NCBI GenBank assembly: GCA_003246365.1
Contig: QKAN01000055.1
Span: forward strand, 1-37,370
Length of the DNA: 37,370 nt
Direction: 5' to 3'
From: Clostridia bacterium
GTDB lineage: Bacteria > Bacillota > Clostridia > Christensenellales > CAG-138
Shown here: positions 36,661 to 37,370 of the stretch, in pieces
How the letters are laid out: each line of letters starts with the position of its first letter
How positions within the stretch are numbered: position 1 is the stretch's first letter
Position numbers and translations under genes: made by a program
The notes under the pieces: model-generated
Database searches by the model: none
Told to the model about the DNA's origin: nothing
What the model saw: only the letters and a program-made list of their open reading frames with translations

Positions 36661-36689
36661 AGTATAGGTGATTTATGCTTAAAACGCAA
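36661..36689 (-). promoter_or_regulatory. promoter of the capD-like gene
   Basis: On the minus strand TTGCGT (36684-36689) and TATACT (36661-36666) are exactly 17 bp apart. Transcription would start about 36653, leaving a leader of about 53 nt. Confidence 0.65.
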
Positions 36690-36700
36690 GCAACCCCAAC

Positions 36701-36727
36701 AAGTCAAGTGCGCTTCGCGCGTTTTTT
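36701..36727 (+). repeat. CAAGTCAAG motif (copy 1) with short hairpin and T tract
   Basis: The octamer AAGTCAAG (36701-36708) is followed by GCGC-TTC-GCGC and six Ts. The same nonamer CAAGTCAAG recurs at 37165-37173 and 37227-37235. The short hairpin looks like a weak terminator for an incoming rightward transcript. Confidence 0.5.
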
Positions 36728-36764
36728 GTCAAGGTTCGTGGGAGTAGGTAAACACAGGTATACG

Positions 36765-36807
36765 AACAAACCAAAAGACCATGCAATGCATGGTCTTTTG
36801 GTTTGTT
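36765..36807. repeat. 43-bp near-perfect palindrome
   Basis: AACAAACCAAAAGACCATGCA (36765-36785) is followed by one A and then its exact reverse complement (36787-36807). The 21-bp arms have no mismatch, so either strand can form a cruciform or hairpin. It has no coding role and no T tract on either side suited to a terminator. Confidence 0.9.
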
Positions 36808-36828
36808 GGATCCCGGCAGGCGAAGTTG

Positions 36829-36930
36829 AACGCCCGCAGTGCGGGATAAAGTGAAACGTAAGCCCAGTGAGCTAGGAGCCATTCAAACGACAGTGAAGCA
36901 AGGCGACATTAGCGAACTGCAATACTTACT
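36829..36930 (-). repeat. hairpin unit, inverted and most diverged copy
   Basis: Reads CCCGC-AGT-GCGGG then ATAAAGTGAAACGTA on the plus strand. Its reverse complement aligns with the 3' half of the two direct units to its right (TTGCTT, GGCTTACG, TATCCCGCACTGCGGGCG). It has lost the second hairpin of the unit. Confidence 0.55.
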
Positions 36931-37041
36931 CTCCCGGATGGCTGCGCAATAGTCGCAGCGCGTCGGGGCTGAAGCCCACTCCTACCGCTCCTTTGCTTGC
37001 CATTCCTACGCCTCGCTGTATCCCGCACAGCGGGCGCTCGG
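36931..37041 (+). repeat. hairpin unit, direct copy 1
   Basis: A 111-nt unit beginning CTCCCG. It contains CTGCG-CAATAGT-CGCAG, then GGGCT-GA-AGCCC in a TTCAG-type loop, then CGCTGTAT and CCCGC-ACA-GCGGG. The direct copy 2 beginning at 37042 aligns along the whole length, with matched hairpin positions. Confidence 0.7.
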
Positions 37042-37155
37042 CTCCCGCGCGGTTCGCAGTCGTCGTTTCGCGTTGCCGCTGAAGCGGCTTCCTGAAACTC
37101 CGCTGCTTACCGTTCCTCCGCGGCGCTGTATCTGCCACAGGCAGCGCGCCGCTCC
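37042..37155 (+). repeat. hairpin unit, direct copy 2
   Basis: A 114-nt unit again beginning CTCCCG, with GCCGCT-GA-AGCGGC at the position of copy 1's GGGCT-GA-AGCCC, a shared CGCTGTATC, and CTGCC-ACA-GGCAG in place of CCCGC-ACA-GCGGG. The arms differ between copies but remain paired, i.e. compensatory changes. Confidence 0.7.
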
Positions 37156-37220
37156 GTCATGTTGCAAGTCAAGCGCTGCGAGCAAGCTGACGCAAACCCG
37201 AAAGAGAATGTATCCGAAAG

Positions 37221-37370
37221 AATTGACAAGTCAAGACCACCCGTAAAACGGGTGGCTTACTTTTGGCTATAAGCCCTTGGTGCCTACAAACGCCTCAAGG
37301 CGCTGCTTTCACTTTATTCAAGCTACCATGCAACTTCTTACTTTATGCCCCTAAAGGGGCTCTTTTGTTT
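37221..37370 (+). other. chain of four hairpins ending in a terminator at the window edge
   Basis: After GACAAGTCAAGA come CCACCCGT-AAA-ACGGGTGG (37237-37255), GGCT-ATA-AGCC (37265-37275), CGCCT-CA-AGGCG (37291-37302) and GCCCC-TAAA-GGGGC (37347-37360), the last followed by TCTTTTGTTT. TTAC and TCAA tetranucleotides flank the first hairpin. There is no open frame of note. It looks like a structured RNA or the subterminal end of an IS200/IS605-type element cut off by the window; I cannot decide between these. Confidence 0.5.

Noticed and set aside
36811-37220. CRISPR array or protein gene in the hairpin-rich region
   Set aside because: Repeats are about 110 nt, diverged and partly inverted, with no regular short repeat and unique spacers. 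The only open frames are 67-70 codons, without ribosome sites or domains.

Overview
The window reads as a chromosomal segment of a low- to mid-GC member of the Firmicutes, most likely an uncultured anaerobic Clostridia lineage. The basis is the Firmicutes-style L10 leader, RecD2, ComF, TrmK, long-form HPF, Cys-type L33 and dimeric GlyRS, together with a purine-catabolic xanthine dehydrogenase set. I cannot name a genus. Most genes are housekeeping genes with strong AGGAGG-type ribosome binding sites, and no prophage or CRISPR array is visible.

Layout. 1-5.5 kb (minus strand): the rpmG-secE-nusG-rplK-rplA operon, then a separately promoted rplJ-rplL unit behind a textbook L10 leader attenuator, a terminator, and then udk with a small membrane protein. 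rpoB does not follow rplL. The SecE protein carries an unusual four-helix N-terminal extension. 5.5-11.7 kb: the TldD/PmbA protease pair, an MFS exporter, an M29 aminopeptidase and long-form hpf. 12-22.6 kb: a purine-catabolism island. A leftward operon (hydantoinase-family amidohydrolase, mocA, guanine deaminase) diverges from a rightward set (adenine deaminase, xanthine dehydrogenase Mo, FAD and FeS subunits, aspartate-type aminotransferase). Adenine and guanine deaminases feed hypoxanthine and xanthine, MocA makes the cytosine-dinucleotide form of the molybdenum cofactor for the dehydrogenase, and the hydantoinase is a candidate ring-opening enzyme. An intrinsic terminator sits between adenine deaminase and xdhA with no room for a promoter after it, which implies attenuation control of xdh.

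22.6-28 kb: trpS, the RNase P RNA gene with a diverged second copy of its own 3' end just downstream, a zinc-ribbon coiled-coil protein, nif3, trmK, mnmA and a CopZ-like metallochaperone. 28-34.7 kb: glyS, recD2-comF (4-bp overlap), a CynX-type MFS protein, tRNA-Ser(CGA), and a small protein combining a zinc ribbon with an exact match to the RanBP2-type zinc finger pattern. 34.7-36.6 kb: a FlaA1/CapD-type membrane nucleotide-sugar dehydratase/epimerase.

36.6-37.37 kb has no credible gene but is the most unusual DNA in the window. It holds a 43-bp near-perfect palindrome, three diverged copies (two direct, one inverted) of a ~110-nt hairpin unit, three CAAGTCAAG motifs, and a chain of four hairpins ending in a terminator at the window edge. 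It may be the flank of an IS200/IS605-type or related repeat element.
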